Shown here: positions 1 through 9,016 of the stretch, one piece after another
How the letters are laid out: every line of letters begins with the position of its first letter
Position numbering within the stretch: the first letter of the stretch is position 1
NCBI GenBank assembly: GCA_036960305.1
Contig: JBALWA010000008.1
Coordinates: forward strand, 45,944 to 109,943
DNA: 64,000 nucleotides
Direction: 5' to 3'
Source: JBALVT01 sp036960305
Lineage (GTDB): Bacteria; Pseudomonadota; Gammaproteobacteria; Pseudomonadales; Halieaceae
Translations under genes and position numbers: made by a program
Notes under the pieces: model-generated
What the model saw: only the letters and a program-made list of their open reading frames with translations
Databases searched by the model: none
Told to the model about the DNA's origin: nothing

Positions 1-2035
1 CCAGCTCTGCCTCGACACCGAAAATTTCCGCGTCGGTGTTCTCGTTGAACGCGGTGCGGTTGACAATTTTGGAGACTTGCAGTCCCTCGTAATCATAGAA
101 GAATATCGAGCCGTTGGCCCGGAGAGAGCCATCGAGGAAGGTGTTCTTGCTGCCAATTTCAAAGGCATCGACATACTCGGGGTCAAAACGCGTGGAAGCA
201 AAAGGAAAATCTATGGGATTGAAAGCCGGATTGAAGCCGCCGCCCTTATAACCCCTGGAATAGGAAAAATAAACCATACTGTCGTCAGTGAAGGCCCAGT
301 CCAGTACCACGCGACCGGTAAACTCGTCCCATTTTTCATCGAACTCGTCATAGGGCACCGCGATGGGCAGGTCCGCTCCCACGACCTGGAGCAGAATCTC
401 GCCAGTGTCGGCGTCCTCATTCAGCAACAGCTGCCGACTGGTAACCGATTTCTCATCTTCCGTGTATCGAAGCCCCAGCGTCAGCTTCATGGCATCGCTG
501 AACTGATAGTAGATCTCACCGAACAAGGCGGCGGAATCCAGCGTGTACTCGGCTGTTTCAGTGCGGAAATTGGGGCCCACCTGGCCATAGCCATCCTGGC
601 CTGTGGTTAGCGCGGGGCGCAGGGCGGCAAGGTAATCAAACGCGGTGGCAAACACAAAGTAATCGTCGACCTGCTCCACATCCATATAGAAGCCACCCGC
701 CAGCCAATTGAATGTCCCGTCGTATTCGGAGGCGACCCGAAATTCCAGGGTATATTGCTCGCTATCGAGCGCAGAATGGTTGTAAGCGTCGATGCCGGTA
801 CTACGGAATTTCTCATGCCCGCCGATAGAGCCGGTACCGTTACCAGACGCTGCTGATATGGGCAGTAAACCCTCTGCCCAGAAAGATGCATAGTTCTGTG
901 GTGCGACCGCAGCGAGCAACGGTGACAGCTCCACTGGAATGGCCACGTTCCAGGTAGTGTCCTGCTCGGACATCAGGGAGGTGTCCTGGTAGCTGCCCAC
1001 GAATGCCAGCGTATGTTTATCCAGGGCGTGGCTGATATTGAGCGTCACCAGTGTTTCATCTGCCACATAGGTAGGATCGAAATCGGACTCCACTTTACGC
1101 AGATCAGGCGTGTTGGAGGCCCTGATGTTGCTGCCGAACTCATACAGACCGAATGCCCCCAGCACGTGAGTGCCCGCCAGCAGTTGCGTGACCTGGGAAC
1201 TGGGGTGCGCATAGTCAAAGTCGAGTCCATCCGGTGCACAACCCAATAGCCCCGTGGGCTCGTTCTTGCACATGATCTTCTGGCTGCGGGTGCGACTGCT
1301 GTCCTCGTCGAAGTAGGACACCATGAGGTCGACGCTAGTCTCGTCACCAGGTTCCCAGGCCAGTGAACCTCGAAATGAGTATTGATCCCTGCCGTCCACG
1401 TCGGTATTGAGATACAGGTTCTCTGTGTAGCCGTCGCGTTCAAGCCAGATCCCGGCAAAGCGCAACGCCAATTGATCGCCCACAGGCAGGTTGATATTGC
1501 CGGTGATCTTTTTGTGCTCGTAGTTACCGTACTGGACCTCGACGTTACCACTCAAAACCTGAGTCTGTGCCCGGGCGGTGTTCATATTGACCGTGCCGCC
1601 GGTGGAGTTACGGCCGTATAAGGTGCCCTGGGGACCGCGCAAAATCTCTAGCGATTGCAGATCATAGTATTCGGTTTCAAACAGTCGCGGTGACACAATG
1701 GGTGCTTCGTTGACATGTATACTCACGCCCGCGTCGCCGGAGGCCGCCACCAGGGTACGGCCGATGCCCCGGATCTGGAAGTTGAAACGGCTGAAATTGG
1801 TTTTCGCGGTAGTGACATTTGGCGTGGTATAGCGCAGGTCCTGGAAGCCGGTAATCTGCCTGGCCGTCATCGCCTCGGCGTCAAATGCGGTGACGGCAAT
1901 AGGTACATCCTGAATCGACTCCGCTCGCTTCTGAGCGGTGACGATGATCTCCTCTAATTGAGAGTGGGCGCCGAAGGACAGAGTCAATAGCGACAAAGCG
2001 CAAGCAAGGCGGTACTGTGAAACCGCAATGATCAT
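1..2035 (-). CDS. TonB-dependent receptor, 3' end beyond the window
   Basis: Translated from the ATG at 2035, preceded by AGGACA, the frame stays open to the left edge, giving about 678 residues without the C-terminus. A Sec-type signal (hydrophobic residues about 5-22) is followed by EEIIVTAQKR, the usual N-terminus of TonB receptors annotated with siderophore or catabolic uptake. The plug domain has RGIGRT and ILRGPQGTLYGRNSTGG, and the barrel strands follow (for example FSYSRGYKGGGFNP). An in-frame TAA upstream (2057-2059) fixes the start region. It should import a large substrate across the outer membrane with TonB-ExbBD energy. The substrate cannot be read from sequence. The divergent neighbour is a membrane hydroxylase, which hints at a lipid-like substrate, but this is inference. 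Confidence 0.93.
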   Translation of the reverse strand, partial: MIIAVSQYRLACALSLLTLSFGAHSQLEEIIVTAQKRAESIQDVPIAVTAFDAEAMTARQITGFQDLRYTTPNVTTAKTNFSRFNFQIRGIGRTLVAASGDAGVSIHVNEAPIVSPRLFETEYYDLQSLEILRGPQGTLYGRNSTGGTVNMNTARAQTQVLSGNVEVQYGNYEHKKITGNINLPVGDQLALRFAGIWLERDGYTENLYLNTDVDGRDQYSFRGSLAWEPGDETSVDLMVSYFDEDSSRTRSQKIMCKNEPTGLLGCAPDGLDFDYAHPSSQVTQLLAGTHVLGAFGLYEFGSNIRASNTPDLRKVESDFDPTYVADETLVTLNISHALDKHTLAFVGSYQDTSLMSEQDTTWNVAIPVELSPLLAAVAPQNYASFWAEGLLPISAASGNGTGSIGGHEKFRSTGIDAYNHSALDSEQYTLEFRVASEYDGTFNWLAGGFYMDVEQVDDYFVFATAFDYLAALRPALTTGQDGYGQVGPNFRTETAEYTLDSAALFGEIYYQFSDAMKLTLGLRYTEDEKSVTSRQLLLNEDADTGEILLQVVGADLPIAVPYDEFDEKWDEFTGRVVLDWAFTDDSMVYFSYSRGYKGGGFNPAFNPIDFPFASTRFDPEYVDAFEIGSKNTFLDGSLRANGSIFFYDYEGLQVSKIVNRTAFNENTDAEIFGVEAEL

Positions 2036-2122
2036 CCAGATTGTCCTGCCTTGTAATTATTAGAACAATCGATGTTAGCATAGGTTACATTTCAGCCCTT
2101 TACGTGAACTCGAGGAATTTTC

Positions 2123-3001
2123 ATGCAGCCCGATGTAGATCCGATGGGGGCGCTGATGCTTTACGCAGTAGGTGTGCCCTTGGTACTGCTACTGATTTTT
2201 GTAGAAGCCGTGCTTTGCAACGTGAAGAACTGGGACTATTACAAGAGCAGTGACACGCTGTGCAGTCTGGGCTTGCTGACTGGTAACATTGTCGTGAATG
2301 CAGGCATCAAAGCCGGCACGCTCGGGTTTTATCTTTACCTCTATCAATTCCGCTGGCTCGATATAAGCAAACTGCTACCCGTCTGGGCTCTCTGGTTATT
2401 GAGTTTTGTGGCTATCGATTTCGTATTCTACTTGTACCACCGTGTTTCACACCGTATGCGATTCCTCTGGGCCGTTCACATGAACCACCATTCCAGCGAA
2501 GAAATGAACTTTGTCGTGGCTTTCAGACAAGCATGGCTAGGCCCGGCGACAAAAATTCCCTTTTTTGCCAGTTTGCCACTCATAGGGTTTGATCCCACCA
2601 TAACTCTGGTGGCCGGTGTTGGCGCGACGCTGTGGGGAGTGGTTGGTCACACCAAAATTGTAGGCAAACTCTGGCGTCCGATAGAGTGGGTTTTCAACAC
2701 TCCGTCCCACCACCGCGTGCACCACGGCAGCAACCCTGAATACATCGATAAGAACTATGGAAACCTGTTTATTATCTGGGACCGCATGTTTGGAACCTTT
2801 GAACCGGAGCGCGCACCCGTGGTTTACGGCTTGCGTCACAATGTTGGGACCTATAATCCGGTAACAATAACCCTGATGGACTGGAAGGTCCTCTTTGCAA
2901 AAATGCGTTCCGCCGACTCCCTGGCTGATGCTTTTTGCTACTTCTTTGCCCCGCCTGGATGGGCGCCCGATACCGACAAGGTGAGTGTTACAAATCAGTA
3001 G
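2123..3001 (+). CDS. Fatty acid hydroxylase / sterol desaturase family membrane protein
   Basis: A 292-residue membrane protein of the fatty acid hydroxylase superfamily (non-haem diiron, O2-dependent). The eight-histidine signature is visible: HRVSH at 106-110, HMNHH at 119-123 and HHRVHH at 196-201. Hydrophobic segments lie at about 10-30, 47-75 and 88-105, as expected for an integral membrane enzyme with the histidine clusters on the cytoplasmic face. GAGGAAT precedes the ATG. It is transcribed away from the TonB receptor, with an 87-bp divergent intergenic region. The family hydroxylates or desaturates lipids, sterols or carotenoids; which one is not evident. The C-terminal half (NPEYIDKNY, WDRMFGT) closely resembles the paralogue at 16951-17952. 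Confidence 0.9.
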   Translation: MQPDVDPMGALMLYAVGVPLVLLLIFVEAVLCNVKNWDYYKSSDTLCSLGLLTGNIVVNAGIKAGTLGFYLYLYQFRWLDISKLLPVWALWLLSFVAIDFVFYLYHRVSHRMRFLWAVHMNHHSSEEMNFVVAFRQAWLGPATKIPFFASLPLIGFDPTITLVAGVGATLWGVVGHTKIVGKLWRPIEWVFNTPSHHRVHHGSNPEYIDKNYGNLFIIWDRMFGTFEPERAPVVYGLRHNVGTYNPVTITLMDWKVLFAKMRSADSLADAFCYFFAPPGWAPDTDKVSVTNQ

Positions 3002-3097
3002 GGCAGCCAACATTCCATCTGGGGGTTCCTGCAAATTAGCTTCTTTGGGCCACAAAAATCTGGCCTCTTCGTTTGAGCAAGTGTATTTGGCTATACC

Positions 3098-4861
3098 CTA
3101 GCTGCCCCCTGACAGCTCTTCCTTGTCTTCCTGGAACAGGCTGGCGAGTAGTTCTCGATTGTATCGACTGTGGTCTATCAGCGCGTCCATATCACCACTT
3201 AGCTCCATGGACTTTTCAAGTGTTTCCTCATCGTGGCGCTGGAATATCTGCACCATGCGTTCCGCATCGGAGTCACTGAAACCATACTCCCGCAAAACCA
3301 GGTCCGCGGCGGACAGGCTACTGGCAGCCAACTCTCGCACGACCAGCTGTACCCCAAGCTGTCTGAACAGCTGTACGCTGAAACGGTTGTGGGCTCGTGC
3401 AACTATCGTTACGTCGGGGTAGTGCTCCCGCACCAGTTCAGCCACCCGCAGGCTTTGCTCCTCGTTATCGAGCGCCACCAGTACTACGCGAGCGTGATCT
3501 ATGCCGGCGATTTTCAGCAGGTCCAGGCGAGCGGCATCACCGTAGAACACCTTGTTACCAAACTTCTTCACAAACTCAATGTGTTCGGCATTATTGTCCA
3601 GCGCCGTAAACGCGATGCCATTGGCCGCCAGGATACGACCGGTGATCTGCCCGAAGCGACCAAAGCCGGCGATGATGACCGCCGGATCGCCGTGGTCGCT
3701 CACGTCGTCGTAAACTCGGGGACAGTTGCGCGTACTGAAAAATTGGCTGTGAAGGATCACCAGCGGCGCGGTAAATGCCATGGAGATTCCCACCACCAAT
3801 GTCACCTGGCTGGCAAGCGTTGGATCGATAAGGTTGTTGCTCGCCGCCTGGGCCATTACGACAAAGGCAAATTCCCCACCCTGGGACAGCATAAGGCCGA
3901 TATGCAGGGCGTCCTTGGAAGATTGTTTCGACAATAAGAGTAATAGCCAGATCACCGTGGTCTTCAGCACTATCAGGGCCAGCGCAGCACCCAGGATCAG
4001 AGACGGCTGTCTGGCAAGTAACCCCAGATCCAGGTTCATTCCAATAGCGATAAAAAAGAGACCAAGCAAGAGGCCCTTGAAAGGCTCGATCTCCATTTCC
4101 AGCTGGTGTCGAAAACTTGAGTTGGCCAATAAGATGCCAGCAATAAACGCGCCCATACCCATCGACAGCCCAGAGGTTTCCATACCCAGGGCTGTGGCCA
4201 TAACGATAAGCAGTGCAGAGGCTGTCATAACCTCGGCGCTACCGGAACGCGCCATCAAACGCAGGAACGGGTTCAGCAGGAATCTACCGACCACAAGTAC
4301 CAGCGCAATGGCCGCGACACTGATATACCAATCGGGTGCATCGGATGACGAGGTGGTGGCGAGTGCTTCGACCAATAACAGCAGAGGAATAACAGCCAGG
4401 TCCTGCATCAGCAAAATGCCGAAGCCCCGCTGTCCGGGTGGACTCCTTAACAGGCGGTGCTCTTCCATCAACTGGATTGCAAAGGCGGTGGAAGACAGGG
4501 CGACCGCAAGCCCAATCACAAGGGCAACAGGCCAGTCAGCGAGCACGTAATACAACAGGCCAGCGATCAGGCCAGCGCTGATTACGAGCTGCCCTCCCCC
4601 GGTAACCAGCACAGCGCCGCGCAGCTGCCAGAGCTTCTCAGGCTCCAGCTCGATCCCTATAAGAAACAACAGTAGCACCACCCCCAGCTCGGCAAAGTGG
4701 AGTATTGTGTCGGGGTCGCTGACCAGATTAAAAGCAGAGGGGCCGATCAGCGCTCCGGCTACCAAATAACCCAGGATAGCGCCCAATTTGAGCTTTTTGA
4801 AAATCGGTACCGCTACTACCGCCGCACCCAGAAAAATTATCGTTGACCCCAGTGTGCTCAC
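3098..4861 (-). CDS. Kef-type CPA2 monovalent cation:proton antiporter with RCK domain
   Basis: 587 residues with a GTG start behind AGGGGAAG. Residues 1-375 form the CPA2 membrane domain with about a dozen hydrophobic segments, including ALSSTAFA at 121-128 and QDLAVIP at 153-159, typical of KefB/KefC proteins. A cytoplasmic RCK/TrkA-N domain starts at about 393 with the nucleotide-binding GFGRFGQ at 399-405 and runs to about 510. An acidic tail follows. It should exchange K+ (or Na+) for protons, gated through the RCK domain. There is no ancillary KefF/KefG gene beside it, so glutathione-adduct gating is not supported by context. It stands alone between the hydroxylase (convergent) and the cytochrome/propeller gene. 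Confidence 0.92.
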   Translation of the reverse strand: MSTLGSTIIFLGAAVVAVPIFKKLKLGAILGYLVAGALIGPSAFNLVSDPDTILHFAELGVVLLLFLIGIELEPEKLWQLRGAVLVTGGGQLVISAGLIAGLLYYVLADWPVALVIGLAVALSSTAFAIQLMEEHRLLRSPPGQRGFGILLMQDLAVIPLLLLVEALATTSSSDAPDWYISVAAIALVLVVGRFLLNPFLRLMARSGSAEVMTASALLIVMATALGMETSGLSMGMGAFIAGILLANSSFRHQLEMEIEPFKGLLLGLFFIAIGMNLDLGLLARQPSLILGAALALIVLKTTVIWLLLLLSKQSSKDALHIGLMLSQGGEFAFVVMAQAASNNLIDPTLASQVTLVVGISMAFTAPLVILHSQFFSTRNCPRVYDDVSDHGDPAVIIAGFGRFGQITGRILAANGIAFTALDNNAEHIEFVKKFGNKVFYGDAARLDLLKIAGIDHARVVLVALDNEEQSLRVAELVREHYPDVTIVARAHNRFSVQLFRQLGVQLVVRELAASSLSAADLVLREYGFSDSDAERMVQIFQRHDEETLEKSMELSGDMDALIDHSRYNRELLASLFQEDKEELSGGS

Positions 4862-4887
4862 TATCTTCCCCTCTCGTCACCTGATCA

Positions 4888-7377
4888 CTAGGGTATACCA
4901 TTAAGGGTGTACCATGCTTCATCGGCCCATAGCTTTTGTCCATCTTTGGATACCAGCCTCTGGTGAAGCCGCAGGTAAACCACGTAGCCCGGCTTCAAAC
5001 CGGGTATGCGCGCCCGTATCCGACTGCGATCATCTGACAGCTCCAAGGCTGTCACAGGTAGTTCGGTGTAATCATACTTGGGGCCACCATATAGCTCGGT
5101 GGGATGGTAAAACCACTGCCGGGCGATAAGGTCACCAGGCTTCAAAGAGAGCGAGGCATCCAGTGGTTCGGTCAGTGTCAGGCTAAAACCATACGACTGG
5201 GCATTGACCTGTAATATCTCAAATGCCGGTTTCCCGCTGTAGTGCAAGCGTTCCAGACCATACCAAACTTTGCCTGCCTGCCCCCAATTGGGTGGATTAC
5301 CAATTTCACCCAAATAGATATCACCGTCTGGGCCACGCACGAGACGGTTTACGCCACTTTGTAGCCCGCCACTAAATTGAAATACCGCGCCTTGTAAGGC
5401 ACCCGCTACCCGCTCCATGTAAACCCGCTTTATACCACCGTTATACACATCACCGTGAATCATCTGCCCGGCATAAGGGCCCTCGTTCAGTAACAGTGGC
5501 TGTGTCGGCGAGTTACCGATTTCATGCTGGGGCAACCAGACCACCGGCGGGGTTTCCACCGCTGACATGACACCTTCATCTGGCACCGCTCTGGAGCCAT
5601 AAAATTTTCCTGGTTGAATATGCACCAATTTACTCGCCGGCAACCAATCACCTTCATTGTCGGTGACGAATATTTCCTCTTGTGGGCCCAGTGCTATGCC
5701 GTTGGGAGTACGAAAGCCGGATGCCGCCACCTCCACTGAGCCATCCTCCAGTGCTATGCGCAACAGCTTGCCCTGGGTAGGCAATTGATCTGAACAACTG
5801 GCACCCCCGGGCATGACGCAGATAGACAGCAGCGCATAGAGCGCATCATCCCGGTGCACCAGGCCAAAGGCGAAGGAGTGAAAATTGGAACTGCTGGGCC
5901 AGTCGTAACTATGAGCCCGATATTTATCGATGATACCGTCCCCATCAAGGTCAATCAGTTCCGTCACTTCCTGTTTTTGCAATACGAAAAGACGTTCGCC
6001 AACGACCTTCAAGCCCAGTGGTTCCTGCAAACCTTCAGCAATGCGCCGCACCCGTTGCACTCCCGCGGCCTCGGTATCGATTAGGAAGACCGCACCATCC
6101 ATATCCCAACTGGCGACCAGTAACTTGCCACCGGCGGTAAAATCCATCCCCCCGACCTTGGGCTCAAAGCCTTCTGGCAGAAGATTGCTAATGGAAAAGG
6201 ACGGGTGTACTTCCTCCAGTCGCGGGTTGATATCGTAATCTCGACTTGCCGCATAGGCCTGACCATTCGTATCGACGGGTATATTCTGCTCTACCTCGGT
6301 TTCGGTACGACTGAGAATATAGCTTACCGCTGCCACGGCATCATCCAGCGACAGTTCCGGGTGTGCCGGCATGGGTACCTGACCCCATTTATCTGCGCTG
6401 CCCCGCATAATGCTGCGCGCTAGAGATGCCAGTGTGGCATCCTGTATTTTTCCACGAAAGCGACCCGACACCCGGGACCAGGATGGTCCAACGACTTGCT
6501 GCTGGTCATTGTGACAGCCCAGGCAGTCGCTGTTTGCGATCACTGCCTTACCACGCTCCAACTGGCTGTCACTGGCACTGCCTTCGCGCTTATAGTCATC
6601 ATTATGTATGGCAGTGGTCCCGCTTAACTCGACACGCACATCACCCTGCGCTTTTGTTAAGTTATTGTTACTGTCTCGAAACGAAGCGCTGAATGACGAG
6701 GTTTCACCGTGCCTGCGGAACTGGCGCAACAACCAGGTTTTCCCCTCCTCGTGTAGCAACTCAGGAGTTTCAGTAAGCTCCACACTGTACTCTGCGGTAC
6801 TGACAACAAAGCGCAGCGCGGCGGTTTTTCGTCCACTACCATATTCATGCCCCAGGTAACGAACCGTGGCCGGCAATAGCACCTCTGAACCGGAAGCCTG
6901 CAAATACCACTGCGGCGCGGACGGGTAACGTACATACCAGGCCCCACCGGATATTGGTTGTGGGCCATGACGGTGATCATAAGCCGCCCCTTCCATTAAC
7001 AGCTCACCCTGCAGCACCTGGTACAGCGAGGCAGATTCCGTCTCGTAAGATGCCCATACACCTGGCGCCAGGGCAAAGCTAAGCATTCGAGGCTTCTGGT
7101 CAAGGTTGCCACGTATTACCCAGGGAGTGTGTCCGCGGCCCTTTACGGGTTGGCGATCATAGCTGGGATCGGTTTCCCATTCGGCGGTACCAAATAGTCC
7201 AGCGTGGATTTCAGCCACAACAGTAGCCGTGTCCTGTGTGCGAACATACTCTATTAGCGCCCATAGTTGCTTTTGGGTAATCAGTTCCTGTTGCCAGATA
7301 TACAGGGATGCCAATAGGGCAAAAGACAAAAAGAGCCCGGGGATGTAGATAAATAGCACGCGGATAAGTAACTTCAT
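4888..7377 (-). CDS. Membrane-anchored cytochrome c / PQQ-type beta-propeller protein
   Basis: 829 residues. A single N-terminal membrane segment (about 5-28) acts as anchor or uncleaved signal. Residues 60-260 form an unassigned beta-rich region. A class I cytochrome c domain follows, with the haem site CLGCH at 285-289 and a likely axial Met in MPAHP near 336. From about 395 to 745 there is a six-blade-like propeller resembling sugar/sorbosone dehydrogenase domains (FTAGGKLLVASWDMDGAVF, IALGPQEEIFVTDNEGDW, GPDGDIYLGEIG). A small beta domain ends the protein. It is probably a periplasmic dehydrogenase or sensor that passes electrons to its own haem. The substrate is unknown; the SRPBCC, VOC and TonB genes on the same strand suggest a catabolic role. 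Confidence 0.78.
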   Translation of the reverse strand: MKLLIRVLFIYIPGLFLSFALLASLYIWQQELITQKQLWALIEYVRTQDTATVVAEIHAGLFGTAEWETDPSYDRQPVKGRGHTPWVIRGNLDQKPRMLSFALAPGVWASYETESASLYQVLQGELLMEGAAYDHRHGPQPISGGAWYVRYPSAPQWYLQASGSEVLLPATVRYLGHEYGSGRKTAALRFVVSTAEYSVELTETPELLHEEGKTWLLRQFRRHGETSSFSASFRDSNNNLTKAQGDVRVELSGTTAIHNDDYKREGSASDSQLERGKAVIANSDCLGCHNDQQQVVGPSWSRVSGRFRGKIQDATLASLARSIMRGSADKWGQVPMPAHPELSLDDAVAAVSYILSRTETEVEQNIPVDTNGQAYAASRDYDINPRLEEVHPSFSISNLLPEGFEPKVGGMDFTAGGKLLVASWDMDGAVFLIDTEAAGVQRVRRIAEGLQEPLGLKVVGERLFVLQKQEVTELIDLDGDGIIDKYRAHSYDWPSSSNFHSFAFGLVHRDDALYALLSICVMPGGASCSDQLPTQGKLLRIALEDGSVEVAASGFRTPNGIALGPQEEIFVTDNEGDWLPASKLVHIQPGKFYGSRAVPDEGVMSAVETPPVVWLPQHEIGNSPTQPLLLNEGPYAGQMIHGDVYNGGIKRVYMERVAGALQGAVFQFSGGLQSGVNRLVRGPDGDIYLGEIGNPPNWGQAGKVWYGLERLHYSGKPAFEILQVNAQSYGFSLTLTEPLDASLSLKPGDLIARQWFYHPTELYGGPKYDYTELPVTALELSDDRSRIRARIPGLKPGYVVYLRLHQRLVSKDGQKLWADEAWYTLNGIP

Positions 7378-7466
7378 ATCAAGCTCTGAGTGGTTTCAAA
7401 CTAATGAAGCTAGATCGCAGAATTTTGGTTTTAGTTGTTCATCGAGTAACTGATCAGCAGTGCCAT

Positions 7467-7952
7467 CTAGGTTCCACGCTGCTGAATCATGAATTTTTCG
7501 AAACTGACAATGGCATCATGGAACATTTTTTCAAACTTGGGTTTGGCTGCAAATTTCACAACAGACAGTGGAAAACGGAGATCCATGCCAACAGCGTACG
7601 TGAAACGAGAACCTGTAGCTGTCTCTTCAATCGTGTAATTCTCCACCATGCGCTTGGCGAAGGGCAATGATGTTTCACTGACATAGAAAGCCATTTGATA
7701 AGGTTCTCGCCAAATCATAAAGTGCTCCTTGATAGTCATTGCACCTACCTTAACGTTACGATCCGTCCCAGCACCGGGTTCACCGTCCCACACAGCCGAC
7801 TTCATATCGGGAAACCAGCACAGCCAGGCATCTGTTTCGCGCAAGGCGGAAAAGACCGCTTCGGGTGGTGCCGTTAAATCTACTGTGTTTATAAACTGCA
7901 ACGGGGCACGGTCAATATAATCGACATCGCCGACTTCACATTTGAATTTCAT
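7467..7952 (-). CDS. SRPBCC (polyketide cyclase/dehydrase-like) family protein
   Basis: 161 residues with the START/Bet v1-like layout: an N-terminal beta strand with INTVDLTAPPEAVFSALRET, a curved sheet (VGAMTIKEHFMIW, GSRFTYAVGMDL), and a long C-terminal amphipathic helix (FEKMFHDAIVSFEKFM). Proteins of this type bind hydrophobic ligands in a cavity and act as cyclases, lipid carriers or aromatic-compound enzymes. It shares the strand with the VOC protein and the TonB receptor behind it, and lies 46 bp from the VOC gene, so co-transcription is likely. No catalytic residue can be assigned with confidence. Confidence 0.82.
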   Translation of the reverse strand: MKFKCEVGDVDYIDRAPLQFINTVDLTAPPEAVFSALRETDAWLCWFPDMKSAVWDGEPGAGTDRNVKVGAMTIKEHFMIWREPYQMAFYVSETSLPFAKRMVENYTIEETATGSRFTYAVGMDLRFPLSVVKFAAKPKFEKMFHDAIVSFEKFMIQQRGT

Positions 7953-7998
7953 TTTTATCCTTCAGTAATAGAACGACAGAGAGTTTGAACACTGAAAA

Positions 7999-8973
7999 TT
8001 ATGAAACAGCATCAAGCCATTGGCGCAAGGCGAAAACATTGCCGTCTACATCGTGGGCGTATACCTGCCAATAGTTATCCATTAGCACTGGCTCGCTAAC
8101 AAACTCCACACCGAGCTCAATCATGCGAGCGTATTCGGATTCAATATCCCCGACCTCAATAGAATAGGAGTAACCGAAACCGGTCACCGCGCGTTTGCCC
8201 ACATAGGCGAGGGTTTCCGGCGTGCGATACTGCCAGAGTTCCAGGGTCTTGCACGTTTTGTCCATTTTGAACCATGACGCCTTCAAGGACAGATTATCAA
8301 AATTGATTACGTCATTCATGCGCGCATGATTGGTATAGTCACCCTTACGATTGGGCGAAAATGCCAAGACCTTTTCATACCAATGGGTCAGCCGCTCAAG
8401 ATCGTGGGTGACCAGAGCAACCTGGGTCATCCACATGCTGTGACCCTGGCTGATCCAGCGCCCCTTATCGGGTATAGAGGCCAGAGGTTCTGGGTCCAAT
8501 TGCTCCAGCTCGAACATATTACCTTCGCCATCGTAGGCGTAGGCGTAAGTGACGCCATAGCCACCCAGGTCCACCGGACCATCACCTCGGGACAGTATAT
8601 CGGCACCGGCATCGCGAAATTTATCATAGCCTGAATTATTCGAGGCAGACTGAAAACACGTGTGGGTCATACCGGGCCCCTGCACAGGCATACGCTGAGT
8701 TTCACCGTTAGCATTGTGTTTGAACTCGATCAATTCAAACAACATGTTAGGCGCCTCGAGTATCGCGATCTCGTACTCGATACCAGCATGCCCAAACAAG
8801 GTGTCGGCTGCAGCGCTATTGCGGACAGTTTCACGCCGAATAAGCTTGAATCCGGTGACACCCTGGTAGAAAGCCAGCGTGCGATTGAGATCTTTTACGG
8901 AGAGCCCGATGTGATTCACATCCATCAGGGTCGTCGGTGAATCAGTGATTAGCGCGTCAGGATTTACTTCCAC
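7999..8973 (-). CDS. Two-domain VOC (glyoxalase/extradiol dioxygenase) superfamily protein
   Basis: 324 residues with a GTG start behind AGGGG. Two VOC modules are visible. The first, about 17-160, has MDVNHIGLSVKDLNRTLAFY. The second, about 178-320, has MTQVALVTHDLERLTHWYEKVL. The early His of the first module (DVNHIGL) and acidic ends of each module (GEGNMFELEQ, DVDGNVFALRQW) fit metal ligands of this superfamily; the second module has Gln-Val-Ala in place of the usual His. Members include glyoxalases, extradiol dioxygenases and epimerases. The length is like that of two-module dioxygenases, and an aromatic ring-cleavage or CoA-ester epimerase role would fit the neighbouring uptake receptor, but this is inference. 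Confidence 0.82.
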   Translation of the reverse strand: MEVNPDALITDSPTTLMDVNHIGLSVKDLNRTLAFYQGVTGFKLIRRETVRNSAAADTLFGHAGIEYEIAILEAPNMLFELIEFKHNANGETQRMPVQGPGMTHTCFQSASNNSGYDKFRDAGADILSRGDGPVDLGGYGVTYAYAYDGEGNMFELEQLDPEPLASIPDKGRWISQGHSMWMTQVALVTHDLERLTHWYEKVLAFSPNRKGDYTNHARMNDVINFDNLSLKASWFKMDKTCKTLELWQYRTPETLAYVGKRAVTGFGYSYSIEVGDIESEYARMIELGVEFVSEPVLMDNYWQVYAHDVDGNVFALRQWLDAVS

Positions 8974-9016
8974 GGTCCACCCCTATTGTGCGTAAACATA
9001 ACTGTTATGTTCCCAC

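Noticed and set aside
3233..4550. Long plus-strand frames opposite the Kef-type antiporter
   Set aside because: Shadow frames of a complete, well-matched membrane transporter on the minus strand.
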